Origin: Maribacter aquimaris | GTDB lineage: Bacteria > Bacteroidota > Bacteroidia > Flavobacteriales > Flavobacteriaceae | NCBI RefSeq assembly: GCF_014596745.1 | Contig: NZ_JABTCF010000001.1 | Location: 558,001 to 622,000, forward strand | Direction of reading: 5' to 3' | Length of the DNA: 64,000 nt | In this document: positions 9,720 to 19,427 of the stretch, in pieces | Layout: the number at the start of each line of letters is the position of its first letter | Position numbering within the stretch: the stretch's first letter is position 1 | The notes under the pieces: model-generated | What the model saw: only the letters and a program-made list of their open reading frames with translations | Told to the model about the DNA's origin: nothing | Database searches by the model: none | Position numbers and translations under genes: made by a program

Positions 9720-10910
9720 ATGAAAACAGCATATATAGTAAAAGCTTATAGAACTGCCGTGGGCAAAGCACCAAAAGGGGTATTCCGTTTTAAGCGAACC
9801 GATGAGTTGGCGGCGGAAACCATAGAATACATGATGAAGGAGTTGCCCGACTTCGATAAGAAACGAATCGACGATGTCATTGTCGGCAACGCTATGCCGG
9901 AAGGATCCCAAGGACTTAACATGGCCCGTCTTATTTCATTAATGGGATTGGACATTGTTGATGTACCCGGGGTTACCGTAAATCGATTTTGTTCTTCGGG
10001 AATAGAGACTATTGGTATAGCCACGGCTAAAATCCAAGCGGGTATGGCCGATTGTATTATTGCAGGGGGTGCCGAGAGTATGAGTTCCGTTCCCATGACA
10101 GGTTATAAGACCGAACTTAATTACGACCTGGTAAAATCAGGACACGAAGATTACTATTGGGGAATGGGCAATACGGCTGAGGCTGTTGCCAACGAATTCA
10201 ATGTTTCCCGGAAAGATCAGGATGAGTTTGCCTATAACTCCCACATGAAAGCCTTAAGGGCACAGGCCGAAGATCGCTTTCAAGATCAAATCGTCCCTAT
10301 AGAAGTAGAGCAAACGTATTTGGATGAAAACGGTAAAAAGGCCACTAAAAAATATACCGTGACCAAGGATGAAGGTCCAAGGGCCGGGACGAGTAAGGAA
10401 GTATTGGCAAAATTGCGCCCGGTTTTTGCCGCTGGCGGAAGTGTTACCGCAGGAAATTCATCACAAATGAGTGACGGAGCCGCTTTTGTTTTGGTCATGA
10501 GTGAGGAAATGGTCAAAGAATTAAACCTGGAGCCCATTGCCCGAATGGTCAATTACGCAGCTGCCGGGGTTGAGCCAAGAATCATGGGGATTGGTCCCGT
10601 AAAGGCGATTCCCAAGGCCTTGAAGCAGGCTGGATTACAGCAGAATGATATTGAATTAATAGAACTGAACGAAGCTTTCGCTTCCCAATCCTTGGCCGTA
10701 ATGAGGGAATTGGACCTCAACCAAGAAATTGTCAATGTGAATGGCGGTGCCATTGCCCTGGGTCACCCCTTAGGTTGTACCGGTGGCAAATTATCCGTTC
10801 AACTATTCGATGAAATGCGGAAAAGGAATATGCAAGGTAAATATGGTATGGTAACCATGTGCGTCGGAACAGGGCAAGGCGCTGCAGGAATCTATGAGTT
10901 TTTAAAATAA
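9720..10910 (+). CDS. fadA: Acetyl-CoA C-acyltransferase (3-ketoacyl-CoA thiolase)
   Basis: Performs thiolytic cleavage of 3-ketoacyl-CoA, the last beta-oxidation step. The 396-residue length is standard for thiolases. Catalytic residues are visible: the acyl-accepting Cys91 in VNRFCSSG, His349 in GGAIALGHPLG and Cys381 in CVGTGQGAAG. It is the third enzyme gene of the operon, separated from fadN by the inserted four-helix-bundle gene, and 18 bp before the acyl-CoA dehydrogenase gene. Biosynthetic thiolase activity cannot be ruled out from sequence, but context with fadN and fadE favours degradation. Confidence 0.93.
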   Translation: MKTAYIVKAYRTAVGKAPKGVFRFKRTDELAAETIEYMMKELPDFDKKRIDDVIVGNAMPEGSQGLNMARLISLMGLDIVDVPGVTVNRFCSSGIETIGIATAKIQAGMADCIIAGGAESMSSVPMTGYKTELNYDLVKSGHEDYYWGMGNTAEAVANEFNVSRKDQDEFAYNSHMKALRAQAEDRFQDQIVPIEVEQTYLDENGKKATKKYTVTKDEGPRAGTSKEVLAKLRPVFAAGGSVTAGNSSQMSDGAAFVLVMSEEMVKELNLEPIARMVNYAAAGVEPRIMGIGPVKAIPKALKQAGLQQNDIELIELNEAFASQSLAVMRELDLNQEIVNVNGGAIALGHPLGCTGGKLSVQLFDEMRKRNMQGKYGMVTMCVGTGQGAAGIYEFLK

Positions 10911-10928
10911 ATTAAAAAAATTAATACT

Positions 10929-12740
10929 ATGAGTACCGAAACAAAAAGCGAAGATCTTCTAAGAGGAGGTCAATTCCTGGTAAAAGAAACCCAATGTGAG
11001 GATGTTTTTACGTTGGAAGACCTATCGGAAGAGCAACGCATGATGCGTGACAGCACCAAGGAATTCGTTGATCGTGAACTTTGGGCCCATTGGGAACGTT
11101 TTGAAAAGAAAGACTATGCCTATACGGAGGAATGTATGCGTAAGGCTGGTGAGCTTGGACTTTTGTCCATTGCCGTTCCTGAAGCTTATGGCGGAATGGG
11201 AATGGGATTCGTATCCACCATGTTGGTGTGTGATTATATCTCCGGGGCAACAGGATCGTTTAGCACGGCTTTCGGTGCCCACACCGGAATCGGCACCATG
11301 CCGATAACTTTATACGGAACCGAGGAACAAAAGCAGAAATACGTACCTAAATTAGCCTCTGGGGAATGGTTTGGAGCCTACTGCCTAACAGAACCTGGGG
11401 CTGGATCCGATGCAAACTCGGGAAAAACCAAAGCTGTACTTTCCGAAGATGGCAAATACTATTCCATTACAGGACAGAAAATGTGGATATCCAATGCAGG
11501 GTTCTGTAATATGTTCATCGTTTTTGCCCGAATTGAGGATGATAAGTATATCACAGGCTTTATCGTGGAAAATGATCCCAAAAATGGTATATCATTGGGT
11601 GACGAGGAAAAAAAATTGGGAATCCACTCCTCCTCTACCCGTCAAGTATTCTTTAACGAAACCAAAGTACCAGTTGAGAATATGCTTTCTGAACGTGGAA
11701 ATGGTTTCAAGATTGCCATGAATGCGTTGAATGTTGGACGAATCAAATTGGCTGCGGCCTGTTTGGAAGCCCAACGTCGTATCATTGGGGAATCTGTAAA
11801 GTATGCCAACGAACGTAAACAATTCGACACCCCAATCATTAATTTTGGGGCCATAAAAGCAAAGATTGCTGAAATGGCAGCAAACACCTATGCTAGCGAA
11901 TCAGCAAGTTATCGTGCAGCCAAGAACATCGAGGATAGGATTGCCATGCGGGAAGCTGCCGGCAACACCCATCAGGAGGCCGAATTGAAAGGGGTTGAGG
12001 AATACGCCATTGAATGTTCCATCTTAAAGGTTGCGGTTTCAGAACACGTACAGAGCACAACGGATGAGGGTATACAGATCTTCGGAGGTATGGGATTCAG
12101 TGCGGACGCACCGATGGAAAAAGCCTGGAGGGATGCCCGTATCGCCCGTATTTATGAGGGCACCAATGAAATAAACAGAATGTTGGCCGTAGGTATGTTG
12201 GTCAAAAAAGCCATGAAAGGCCATGTCGACCTTCTAGGTCCCGCAACAAAGGTCGGAGAGGAATTAATGGGAATACCATCGTTTGATACACCTGATTTTT
12301 CGACGCTTTTCGCAGAGGAAAAAGACATGATCGCCAAAATGAAAAAGGTTTTTCTAATGGTAGCCGGTAGCGCTGTACAGAAGTACGGTACCGAACTTGA
12401 AAACCATCAACAGTTGATGATGTCAGCTTCCGATATCCTTATTCAGGTTTACATGGCTGAATCCACAATACTAAGAACAGAGAAAAATGCCAAGCGTTTT
12501 GGAGAGGAAACTCAGGCAACGCAAATTGCAATGTCTAAACTTTACTTGTACAATGCTGTTGAAATCGCTATATCCAAAGGTAAGGAAGCTATTATTTCCT
12601 TTGCCGAAGGTGATGAGCAACGTATGATGTTAATGGGACTTAAACGTTTCACAAAATATACCAATAACCCGAATGTAGTGGCCTTGAGAACACAAATTGC
12701 CGATAAGATCGCTGCAGATAACGGTTACACCTTTGACTAA
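10929..12740 (+). CDS. Acyl-CoA dehydrogenase (FadE-like, VLCAD-type with C-terminal extension)
   Basis: FAD-dependent first step of beta-oxidation. The 603 residues exceed the roughly 380-residue core and include a helical C-terminal extension after about 430, as in VLCAD-type enzymes. Seen: YCLTEPGAGSDA at 151-162 and MWISNAGFC for FAD/substrate binding, and RIARIYEGTNEINRM with the likely catalytic base Glu410. It is the last gene of the marR-fadN-fadA operon and is followed by a strong terminator. Electrons would go to an electron-transfer flavoprotein encoded elsewhere. Confidence 0.93.
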   Translation: MSTETKSEDLLRGGQFLVKETQCEDVFTLEDLSEEQRMMRDSTKEFVDRELWAHWERFEKKDYAYTEECMRKAGELGLLSIAVPEAYGGMGMGFVSTMLVCDYISGATGSFSTAFGAHTGIGTMPITLYGTEEQKQKYVPKLASGEWFGAYCLTEPGAGSDANSGKTKAVLSEDGKYYSITGQKMWISNAGFCNMFIVFARIEDDKYITGFIVENDPKNGISLGDEEKKLGIHSSSTRQVFFNETKVPVENMLSERGNGFKIAMNALNVGRIKLAAACLEAQRRIIGESVKYANERKQFDTPIINFGAIKAKIAEMAANTYASESASYRAAKNIEDRIAMREAAGNTHQEAELKGVEEYAIECSILKVAVSEHVQSTTDEGIQIFGGMGFSADAPMEKAWRDARIARIYEGTNEINRMLAVGMLVKKAMKGHVDLLGPATKVGEELMGIPSFDTPDFSTLFAEEKDMIAKMKKVFLMVAGSAVQKYGTELENHQQLMMSASDILIQVYMAESTILRTEKNAKRFGEETQATQIAMSKLYLYNAVEIAISKGKEAIISFAEGDEQRMMLMGLKRFTKYTNNPNVVALRTQIADKIAADNGYTFD

Positions 12741-12771
12741 TTCAGATTGATCTTCGGAACTATTCTGAAGT

Positions 12772-12802
12772 AAAAACCACTCCCAATCGGAGTGGTTTTT
12801 TT
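12772..12802 (+). terminator. Intrinsic terminator of the fad operon
   Basis: Perfect 12-bp stem AAAAACCACTCC / GGAGTGGTTTTT with loop CAATC, continued by further T residues. Confidence 0.9.
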
Positions 12803-12927
12803 GTTTTATAAATATTACGGTCATTAATGTAATAGAAACCAGGCTGTTTCTAAATTTTAACAAATTATTAGGTTTTTGTTAATTTATTTAATATTTTATT
12901 CTTTATTAACTCAAACTAAAAAGAAGT

Positions 12928-14334
12928 ATGAAAAAAAGTGTTAACATTTTAAAGAAAAGTTATTTACCAGTTTGCTTGGCTCTACTGTTTTTAAGCTCGT
13001 GTTCAACGGAGAACGATGTTACTAACGACACTGAGCTCAATGCTGTTTACGCAAAAACCTCTTCCAAAACGGATTACATGGTTATTTTAAAAAGTGAAAG
13101 CATTCCAGATGGCTTCGAAGCTGAAATGGAAAGCATCGGTGCCACAATAAAATCGACTATTCCGGAAATCGGCGTTTTAGTAGTTTCTTCAAGCGAAAAT
13201 GTCAGCAATAAAATTTCTAAAAAAGGAAATGTTCGATCAGTGGTACCTGACTTGAATGTACAATGGATTGAGCCAAGTGATTTTGCTCCTTTGGCATCTC
13301 CGCTAAGTATTGGAAGTGATGAGTTCTACTTCGATCTTTTATGGGGAATGGATGCCATTGATGCTCCAGAAGCTTGGAATACGGGACAGACGGGAGCTGG
13401 CGTTAGGATAGCTGTATTGGATTCCGGAATGGATGGGACCCACCCCGATATAGCTCCAAATTTAAACACAGGGCTTAGCGCCTCATTTATTGAAGATGAA
13501 GATTGGCAAGTTCAACCTGGTAGTTACTTTAATCACGGAACGCATGTTGCCGGGACAATTGCCGCTGCAGACAACGAAATTGGCGTTATTGGTGTAGCAC
13601 CAAATGCTGAAATTATAGCCGTAAAGGTACTATCTGAGTTTTCTGGCTCCGGACCTTTTAGTAGTATTAATGCAGGAATCGTATATGCGGCTGATATAGA
13701 GGCAGACGTTATAAACATGAGCCTAGGAGCAACCTTAAATAAAAATGGTAAATTTTATGATGAGGATGGTAATTTCACAGATAAAATTCCTTCTAAATAC
13801 ATACAAGAAATAGTACATGCGCAACAAAGGGCCATTAATTATGCCTATAGAAAAGGTGTTACTATTGTGGTTTCTGCTGGCAACGGAGGCGAAAATTTTG
13901 ATGGTAATGGCTCAACAATTAAGCTGCCCGCTAGTTTAAACAACGTAATCTCTGTTTCTGCCACGGCACCTGAAAGCTGGATTGAAAACCCTTTAGGTGA
14001 TTTAGATTTACCTGCTAGTTACACTGATTATGGAAGAAGCCATGTCACCGTTTCCGCACCTGGAGGTGATTTCGACAGCCCAAGTGATTTTTGGTTTTAT
14101 GATATGGTCTTAAGTGCTAGTCCTGGAGGTTGGTTTTTCAGCGCAGGCACTAGTATGGCATCGCCACACGTTGCAGGAGTTGCTGCTTTGATCATTGGTA
14201 AGAATGGAGGACAGATGGATCCACATGAGGTTACCAAGCAACTAACCAACACCGCTGATAATATAGATGGTAATGGAGCTAGTCTTTATCATGGTAAAGG
14301 AAGAGTAAATGCCTATAGGGCGGTTACTGAATAA
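12928..14334 (+). CDS. S8 family serine peptidase (subtilisin-like lipoprotein)
   Basis: An exported protease of 468 residues. A lipoprotein signal ends LSSC with Cys25. An inhibitor-I9-like propeptide (about 48-115, DYMVILKSES...) precedes the catalytic domain. The triad is complete: Asp165 in AVLDSG, His203 in NHGTHVAGT and Ser409 in GTSMASPHVAG. No C-terminal type IX sorting domain is visible, so cell-surface anchoring through lipid is expected. It is a single gene between two intrinsic terminators and is somewhat richer in AT than the fad operon. It probably degrades external proteins. Confidence 0.92.
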   Translation: MKKSVNILKKSYLPVCLALLFLSSCSTENDVTNDTELNAVYAKTSSKTDYMVILKSESIPDGFEAEMESIGATIKSTIPEIGVLVVSSSENVSNKISKKGNVRSVVPDLNVQWIEPSDFAPLASPLSIGSDEFYFDLLWGMDAIDAPEAWNTGQTGAGVRIAVLDSGMDGTHPDIAPNLNTGLSASFIEDEDWQVQPGSYFNHGTHVAGTIAAADNEIGVIGVAPNAEIIAVKVLSEFSGSGPFSSINAGIVYAADIEADVINMSLGATLNKNGKFYDEDGNFTDKIPSKYIQEIVHAQQRAINYAYRKGVTIVVSAGNGGENFDGNGSTIKLPASLNNVISVSATAPESWIENPLGDLDLPASYTDYGRSHVTVSAPGGDFDSPSDFWFYDMVLSASPGGWFFSAGTSMASPHVAGVAALIIGKNGGQMDPHEVTKQLTNTADNIDGNGASLYHGKGRVNAYRAVTE

Positions 14335-14353
14335 AAGAAAACTTCCTAAAAAT

Positions 14354-14391
14354 AAAAATCCGTCCTGACGATACTGTCAGGACGGATTTTT
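14354..14391. terminator. Bidirectional intrinsic terminator between the subtilase and M49 peptidase genes
   Basis: Sixteen-bp perfect stem from AAAAATCCGTCCTGAC to GTCAGGACGGATTTTT, loop GATACT. It serves both convergent genes. Confidence 0.92.
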
Positions 14392-14417
14392 TATTCTATT
14401 ATTATTTTCTGATTGGG

Positions 14418-16436
14418 CTAATCCAAAAAACTATACTCTTTAGCATACATGAGCATTTGCTCCGTAAAAGTTTTTGGCTGGGTTACCTTTACATCCACAA
14501 TTTCCCCAGCATCATTGGTCTCAGGAACCAATACTGGATTTACAAATCCACTGTATGGTGCCGATTTAAACTGTTTATTACGCTCCAACACCTGTGCGTG
14601 CAAGGCTTGGTCCACTTTTACACCATAACCTTCAACCAAATCCTGGGCGGCCTTAAAATCACCTTCGGATTTGATACGTTGCGCCTCACGTAGTAACTCA
14701 CCGAACAATTCACGAAGTTTTTTATAATCGTTGATATTATAGTAGGTCTTACCATCTTTTTCAATCTTTTCGATGACATTATCGGCCTTTCCTTTTTCAT
14801 AGACCCATGAAGAAACCCATTGTCTATTGACCATGTGGTCTTCCTCAATATCATCTCCAAGATTTATACGGACCAATTGAGTAATCAATCCATTTCTAAT
14901 ATAGCCATCATAAGCCGCTTTACCTACGGATTCCCAATCATCGACCAAACCAAGTTCCTGTAATTTGGGATCCATCAAGTAATAGAGTCCGACCAAATCG
15001 GCCCTACCCTCTTCCATTGTTGAAGCATAATTCTTCAAGGTTTCCTTTGGTTGACCTACACCGGGGTTTATCAATCCTGAGGCGTGACCTATTACCTCAT
15101 GTAAGGCCGTATGCAATTTATCGGCCAACTTACCATATTGCTCTTCCAAGGCAATTTCTTCCTCGTCGTAAGCAAATTCCTTTAATCGTCCACTTCCACC
15201 TGCATTATTGTAGGCACCAATGATGTTTCCTAAAGAAACCGATTTACTACCATGTTCTTGTCTGATCCAGTTGTTATTGGGTAAATTCACGCCAATAGGT
15301 GTACTTGGGGATGCATCACCGGCTTCACCGGCTACATTGATTGTTTTATAGGAAACCCCAACTACATCACTTTTTTTGTGTGACTCCATTAAAGGGGCAT
15401 TATCTTCGAACCACTGTGCATTCCCTGAGAGTACGGCCATTTGCTTTGACATTTCAAAATCCTTAACCTGAATGATACTCTCATAAGACCCTCTATACCC
15501 TTTAGGATCATTGTACACTTCAATAAAGCCATTGATCCAATCGATATTGCCTTCGGTAGACGTTGCCCATGAAATACAATATTCATCCCAGGTATTCAAG
15601 TCACCGGTTTTATAATAATCGATAAGTAATCCTAAGGTTTTTGCCTGTTTTTCGTTCTCTGCAACACCTTTGGCCTTTTCAAGCCATTTTATGACCTCAT
15701 CAATGGCACTACCATAAAGTCCCCCTGACTTCCATACCTTTTCAACAATCTTTCCGTTTTCCCTTACCAATGTGGAATTCAACCCCGCCTCAATAGGTCT
15801 ATCCTTAGGCCCTTTATAAGCGTTTTTATAAAAAGCATCGACATCGGCATCGGTGATTGTTGGTCCATAGAAATTCACGGCGGAAGAAGCTATATTATCG
15901 ACCCCCTTTTTCTTATTGACTTTTTTCGCATCCTTATCATTGAAGATAACCTCAAAGGCCTCTCCTTCCAATTTGGTATCTGTTTCCTTTAATAAAAAAG
16001 TAAGGTAGTCCGACTTAAATCCTGGTTTGAGTTTATCGTTGGAATAGTGATGATGGATCCCATTGGAAAACCAAACCCTTTTCAGGTATTCCTCAAAAGC
16101 CAACCAATCTTTGGTGGTTTTATCACCACTGTAGTTCGTATAGATGTTCTCTAGGGCATCCCTTATTTCAAGGTTGTGTCTGTAATTCTGGTCCCACATA
16201 ATATCCCGGCCGGCCAATCCCGCTTGGGTCATGTAATACACCAATTGTTTTTCTTTTAAGCTCAGTTCATCGAACCCGGGAATTTGGTAACGCAATATTT
16301 TGACATCGGCAAATTCATCCGCTATATAATCAAACTTCTTTTCAACCTTTACAGGTGGTGTTTCATCCACCTTATCCTTGCAAGACGAAAGAATTCCCAC
16401 TAAAAGGAATCCCAATAAAATATGTTTTAATTTCAT
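14418..16436 (-). CDS. Dipeptidyl-peptidase III-like (M49) zinc peptidase lipoprotein
   Basis: A 672-residue metallopeptidase with a lipoprotein signal (ILSSC, Cys19). The zinc site is the unusual six-residue HEVIGH at 446-451, the M49 form of HExxGH, with the second zinc-ligand segment EEGRAD at 475-480. In classical DPP III these are HELLGH and EECRAE. It would remove dipeptides from peptide N-termini, here at the outer surface or in the periplasm rather than in the cytosol. It is transcribed alone, divergently from the GH3 gene. Family assignment is strong, specificity unknown. Confidence 0.88.
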   Translation of the reverse strand: MKLKHILLGFLLVGILSSCKDKVDETPPVKVEKKFDYIADEFADVKILRYQIPGFDELSLKEKQLVYYMTQAGLAGRDIMWDQNYRHNLEIRDALENIYTNYSGDKTTKDWLAFEEYLKRVWFSNGIHHHYSNDKLKPGFKSDYLTFLLKETDTKLEGEAFEVIFNDKDAKKVNKKKGVDNIASSAVNFYGPTITDADVDAFYKNAYKGPKDRPIEAGLNSTLVRENGKIVEKVWKSGGLYGSAIDEVIKWLEKAKGVAENEKQAKTLGLLIDYYKTGDLNTWDEYCISWATSTEGNIDWINGFIEVYNDPKGYRGSYESIIQVKDFEMSKQMAVLSGNAQWFEDNAPLMESHKKSDVVGVSYKTINVAGEAGDASPSTPIGVNLPNNNWIRQEHGSKSVSLGNIIGAYNNAGGSGRLKEFAYDEEEIALEEQYGKLADKLHTALHEVIGHASGLINPGVGQPKETLKNYASTMEEGRADLVGLYYLMDPKLQELGLVDDWESVGKAAYDGYIRNGLITQLVRINLGDDIEEDHMVNRQWVSSWVYEKGKADNVIEKIEKDGKTYYNINDYKKLRELFGELLREAQRIKSEGDFKAAQDLVEGYGVKVDQALHAQVLERNKQFKSAPYSGFVNPVLVPETNDAGEIVDVKVTQPKTFTEQMLMYAKEYSFLD

Positions 16437-16462
16437 GCTATATGTTATTTATAATAAGGCCA

Positions 16463-16470
16463 CAAATTTA
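16463..16470 (-). promoter_or_regulatory. Bacteroidota -7 element for the M49 peptidase gene
   Basis: On the minus strand it reads TAAATTTG, an exact TAnnTTTG match 26 bp before the ATG. No TTG -33 element is visible at the usual spacing, so support is partial. Confidence 0.38.
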
Positions 16471-16641
16471 ACAAAACATCCGCTAAATGTTCCGTTTATA
16501 CACATTAAATACCCTGCAAAAATCAGTCAATCCAAATCGCCTTTGAACACCTATCGTTTTAATGCCGAAATCATGGGAAAATAAATGAATTAATAGTTAA
16601 ATTTACTAGTCAAAAACTCAACCAATATTAGACTACGATCA

Positions 16642-19218
16642 ATGAAAAAATCCTTATCCCTTCTCGTATTATTTTTAACCCAGTTGAATTTCTTTGCCCA
16701 AAACACTGCATACCCCTTTCAAGATGCGTCGTTGGACCCAAATTCTCGTGCGCAGGATATCGTCGATCGATTGACATTGGATGAAAAGATAAGCCAAATG
16801 CAGGATGTTGCCCCAGCCATAGCGCGTTTGGGAATACCGGAATACAATTGGTGGAATGAGTGTTTGCATGGTGTAGCCCGCGCCGGTGCAGCGACTTCAT
16901 TTCCCCAAGCCATAGGCATGGCGGCCACATGGAATCCTGAACTGATCAATGAAGTAGCCGATATTATCAGTACAGAGGCCAGGGCCAAATTCAACCGAAG
17001 TATAAAACTAGGACAACGGAATCGCTACCAAGGACTTACCATGTGGTCTCCCAACATAAATATATTCAGGGACCCACGTTGGGGTCGAGGTCAGGAAACC
17101 TATGGTGAAGACCCCTATCTCACGTCAAGATTGGGAGTTGCCTTTATCAAGGGACTTCAAGGAAATGATCCTGACTATTTTAAGGTAATAGCTACTGCCA
17201 AACATTTTGCTGTACATAGCGGGCCTGAATACAACAGGCACCATTTTGACGCCTACACCGATGCAAAAGATTTATGGGAGACCTATTTACCGGCGTTCAA
17301 GGCTGCCGTTTTGGAAGGGAAATCATACTCCGTAATGTCTGCCTACAACCGTTATCTAGGGGAGTCCGCTACGGCCAGTAGGTTGCTCTTACAGGATATC
17401 CTAAGGGACCAATGGGGATTTAATGGATATGTCGTTTCCGACTGTGGTGCGGTCGAAGACATTTACCTACGTCATAAAATTGTAGAGACCGCAGAAGAAG
17501 CCTCTGCCCTAGCCGTACAATCGGGTTGTGACCTCAATTGTGGGTCAACGTACGCCCATTTGAAAAAGGCTGTGGAAAGTGGTTTGATCACGGAAAAAGA
17601 AATCAACACCTCGGTTAAAAGATTATTCCTGGCCAGAATAAAATTAGGATTGATGAATACCGCTGATAAAATGCCATTTTCAACCATACCAGATAGCGTG
17701 ATCGAATCGGAAAGCAACCAGAATTTAGCCCTACAAACAGCAAGGGAATCCATGGTTCTCTTAAAAAATGAAAATAAGACGCTTCCCATTTCAAAAAAAA
17801 TAAAGACGATAACGGTTGTTGGCCCCAATGCCAATGACAAACAATTCTTACTTGGAAATTATTTTGGCACTCCGACCAATCGTACCACGATCCTGGAAGG
17901 CATCCGTGAGAAAGTATCGAAAAAAACGAAAGTCCATTATTTCAAAGGAACAAACCTTTCCGACAACGAGCCCATATTCGATATTATAGGTGCCGATTAT
18001 TTTAAAGGCCCGATAAAAACGGAGTATTATGACAACCCCGATTTGGAAGGTAACCCCGTCGCCCTGCGATCAGAGGACCAAATTGATTTTGAATGGGGAG
18101 GTGCAGCACCCATTGACCTACTAACGCCGGGCAAATTCTCCATTCGCTATACAGGAACGCTCAAAACCGATTTCAGTGGCGATGTGGCCCTTAACGTACT
18201 TCAAAGCGGTGGCTCATACCGTTTATTGATCGAAGGCAAAGAAATGGCGATGAGTACCGGTGGCGATGAGGATGACTCCAAAACCGTACAATTCAATGTT
18301 ATAAAAAATAAGGGTTATCATTTCATACTGGAGTACCATTGTACCAACCCATGGATATCGTCTGTTCAATTCTCTTGGAACAAAGAGCATTTACAGGGCA
18401 AAGATCAAATGATCAAAAGTGTAAAAGAAAGTGATATTGTCATCTATGTAGGTGGTATTACGGCTCGTTTGGAAGGCGAGGAAATGCCAATAGCCATCGA
18501 AGGTTTTTCAAAAGGGGATCGAACAAATTTAAAAATGCCCGCTGCCCAGCAAGATGTACTCAAGGAGCTCTACGCCTTGGGAAAACCAATCGTATTTGTG
18601 CTGACCAGTGGAAGTGCCATGGCTATAAACTGGGAACAAGAACACTTACCTGCCATAGTAAGCGCATGGTATCCCGGCCAAGCGGGTGGTAGTGCCGTGG
18701 CCGATATTCTTTTCGGTGATTATAATCCGTCAGGAAAATTACCAATAACCTTCTATAAATCCGTAAAAGACCTCCCTCCTTTCGAAGATTACCATATGAA
18801 AGGGCGAACGTATCGCTATTTTGATGGTGAAGTGCTTTACCCGTTTGGATATGGACTGAGTTACACCCATTTCTCATATTCCAAACCCATTTTGGAAAAA
18901 GCAACCATGGGCAAGGACGAAAAGAATAAAATCAGTATAACCATTACCAATGATGGGGATCACGATGGGGAAACAGTAGCCCAGGTTTATATCAGTGACA
19001 AGGAAGCCAGTGTGAGCAAACCCTTGAAATCATTGCGAAAGTTCAAAAAAATAGAATTGGCCGAAGGGGAATCAAAAACGATTGAATTTGAGATTTCCGC
19101 TGAGGACCTTTCAATCTTTGATTCTAAAGGACAAAGTTTCGTCGAACCAGGGGAATTTGAGGTTTATGTAGGTGAACATTCCGCTACTGAAAACAAGACT
19201 ATCCTTACCGTGAAGTAA
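16642..19218 (+). CDS. Glycoside hydrolase family 3 (beta-glucosidase/beta-xylosidase-like) with PA14 domain
   Basis: An exported exo-glycosidase of 858 residues. The signal peptide ends near FFAQ (about 20). The GH3 N-terminal barrel contains RWGRGQETYGEDPYL and nucleophile Asp267 in YVVSDCGA. The GH3 C-terminal domain is interrupted by a PA14-like insert at about 440-560 (YYDNPDLEG...FSIRYTG...YRLLIEGKEM). A fibronectin-III-like domain closes the protein after YPFGYGLSYTHF. The WWNECLHGVAR motif near residue 70 is typical of the xylosidase-like GH3 subgroup. It stands alone, not in a SusCD-bearing polysaccharide locus, so the target glycan cannot be named. Confidence 0.92.
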   Translation: MKKSLSLLVLFLTQLNFFAQNTAYPFQDASLDPNSRAQDIVDRLTLDEKISQMQDVAPAIARLGIPEYNWWNECLHGVARAGAATSFPQAIGMAATWNPELINEVADIISTEARAKFNRSIKLGQRNRYQGLTMWSPNINIFRDPRWGRGQETYGEDPYLTSRLGVAFIKGLQGNDPDYFKVIATAKHFAVHSGPEYNRHHFDAYTDAKDLWETYLPAFKAAVLEGKSYSVMSAYNRYLGESATASRLLLQDILRDQWGFNGYVVSDCGAVEDIYLRHKIVETAEEASALAVQSGCDLNCGSTYAHLKKAVESGLITEKEINTSVKRLFLARIKLGLMNTADKMPFSTIPDSVIESESNQNLALQTARESMVLLKNENKTLPISKKIKTITVVGPNANDKQFLLGNYFGTPTNRTTILEGIREKVSKKTKVHYFKGTNLSDNEPIFDIIGADYFKGPIKTEYYDNPDLEGNPVALRSEDQIDFEWGGAAPIDLLTPGKFSIRYTGTLKTDFSGDVALNVLQSGGSYRLLIEGKEMAMSTGGDEDDSKTVQFNVIKNKGYHFILEYHCTNPWISSVQFSWNKEHLQGKDQMIKSVKESDIVIYVGGITARLEGEEMPIAIEGFSKGDRTNLKMPAAQQDVLKELYALGKPIVFVLTSGSAMAINWEQEHLPAIVSAWYPGQAGGSAVADILFGDYNPSGKLPITFYKSVKDLPPFEDYHMKGRTYRYFDGEVLYPFGYGLSYTHFSYSKPILEKATMGKDEKNKISITITNDGDHDGETVAQVYISDKEASVSKPLKSLRKFKKIELAEGESKTIEFEISAEDLSIFDSKGQSFVEPGEFEVYVGEHSATENKTILTVK

Positions 19219-19268
19219 GTTCCTACGGTCGACCAACCTTTTAAGGATAAGAGGATACCGTCGGTAAA

Positions 19269-19427
19269 TTGGAGAAAGTCAATGATTGGGACATACTGGT
19301 AGACGAATACGACTACTGGTATGTCCCCATCAAATTTAAAGGTATTTACCGCCGATGCACTTCAATCGGAAACCATCCCCCCAAAAAGGATTTAGTCCAG
19401 ATGATGAACAAATCAATCCCTCATTGA
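19269..19427 (+). pseudogene. Possible 52-codon small ORF or gene remnant between GH3 and GH15 genes
   Basis: From TTG 19269 a frame of 52 codons reads a protein-like sequence including DEYDYWYVPIKFKGIYRR and SIGNHPPKKDLVQMMNK, then TGA. There is no ATG at its head and an in-frame stop lies just upstream. Its last 15 bp overlap the end of the minus-strand GH15 gene. The aromatic and basic composition is unlike random intergenic DNA. I do not recognise the family. It could be a small gene with a TTG start or the tail of a decayed gene. Confidence 0.3.
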
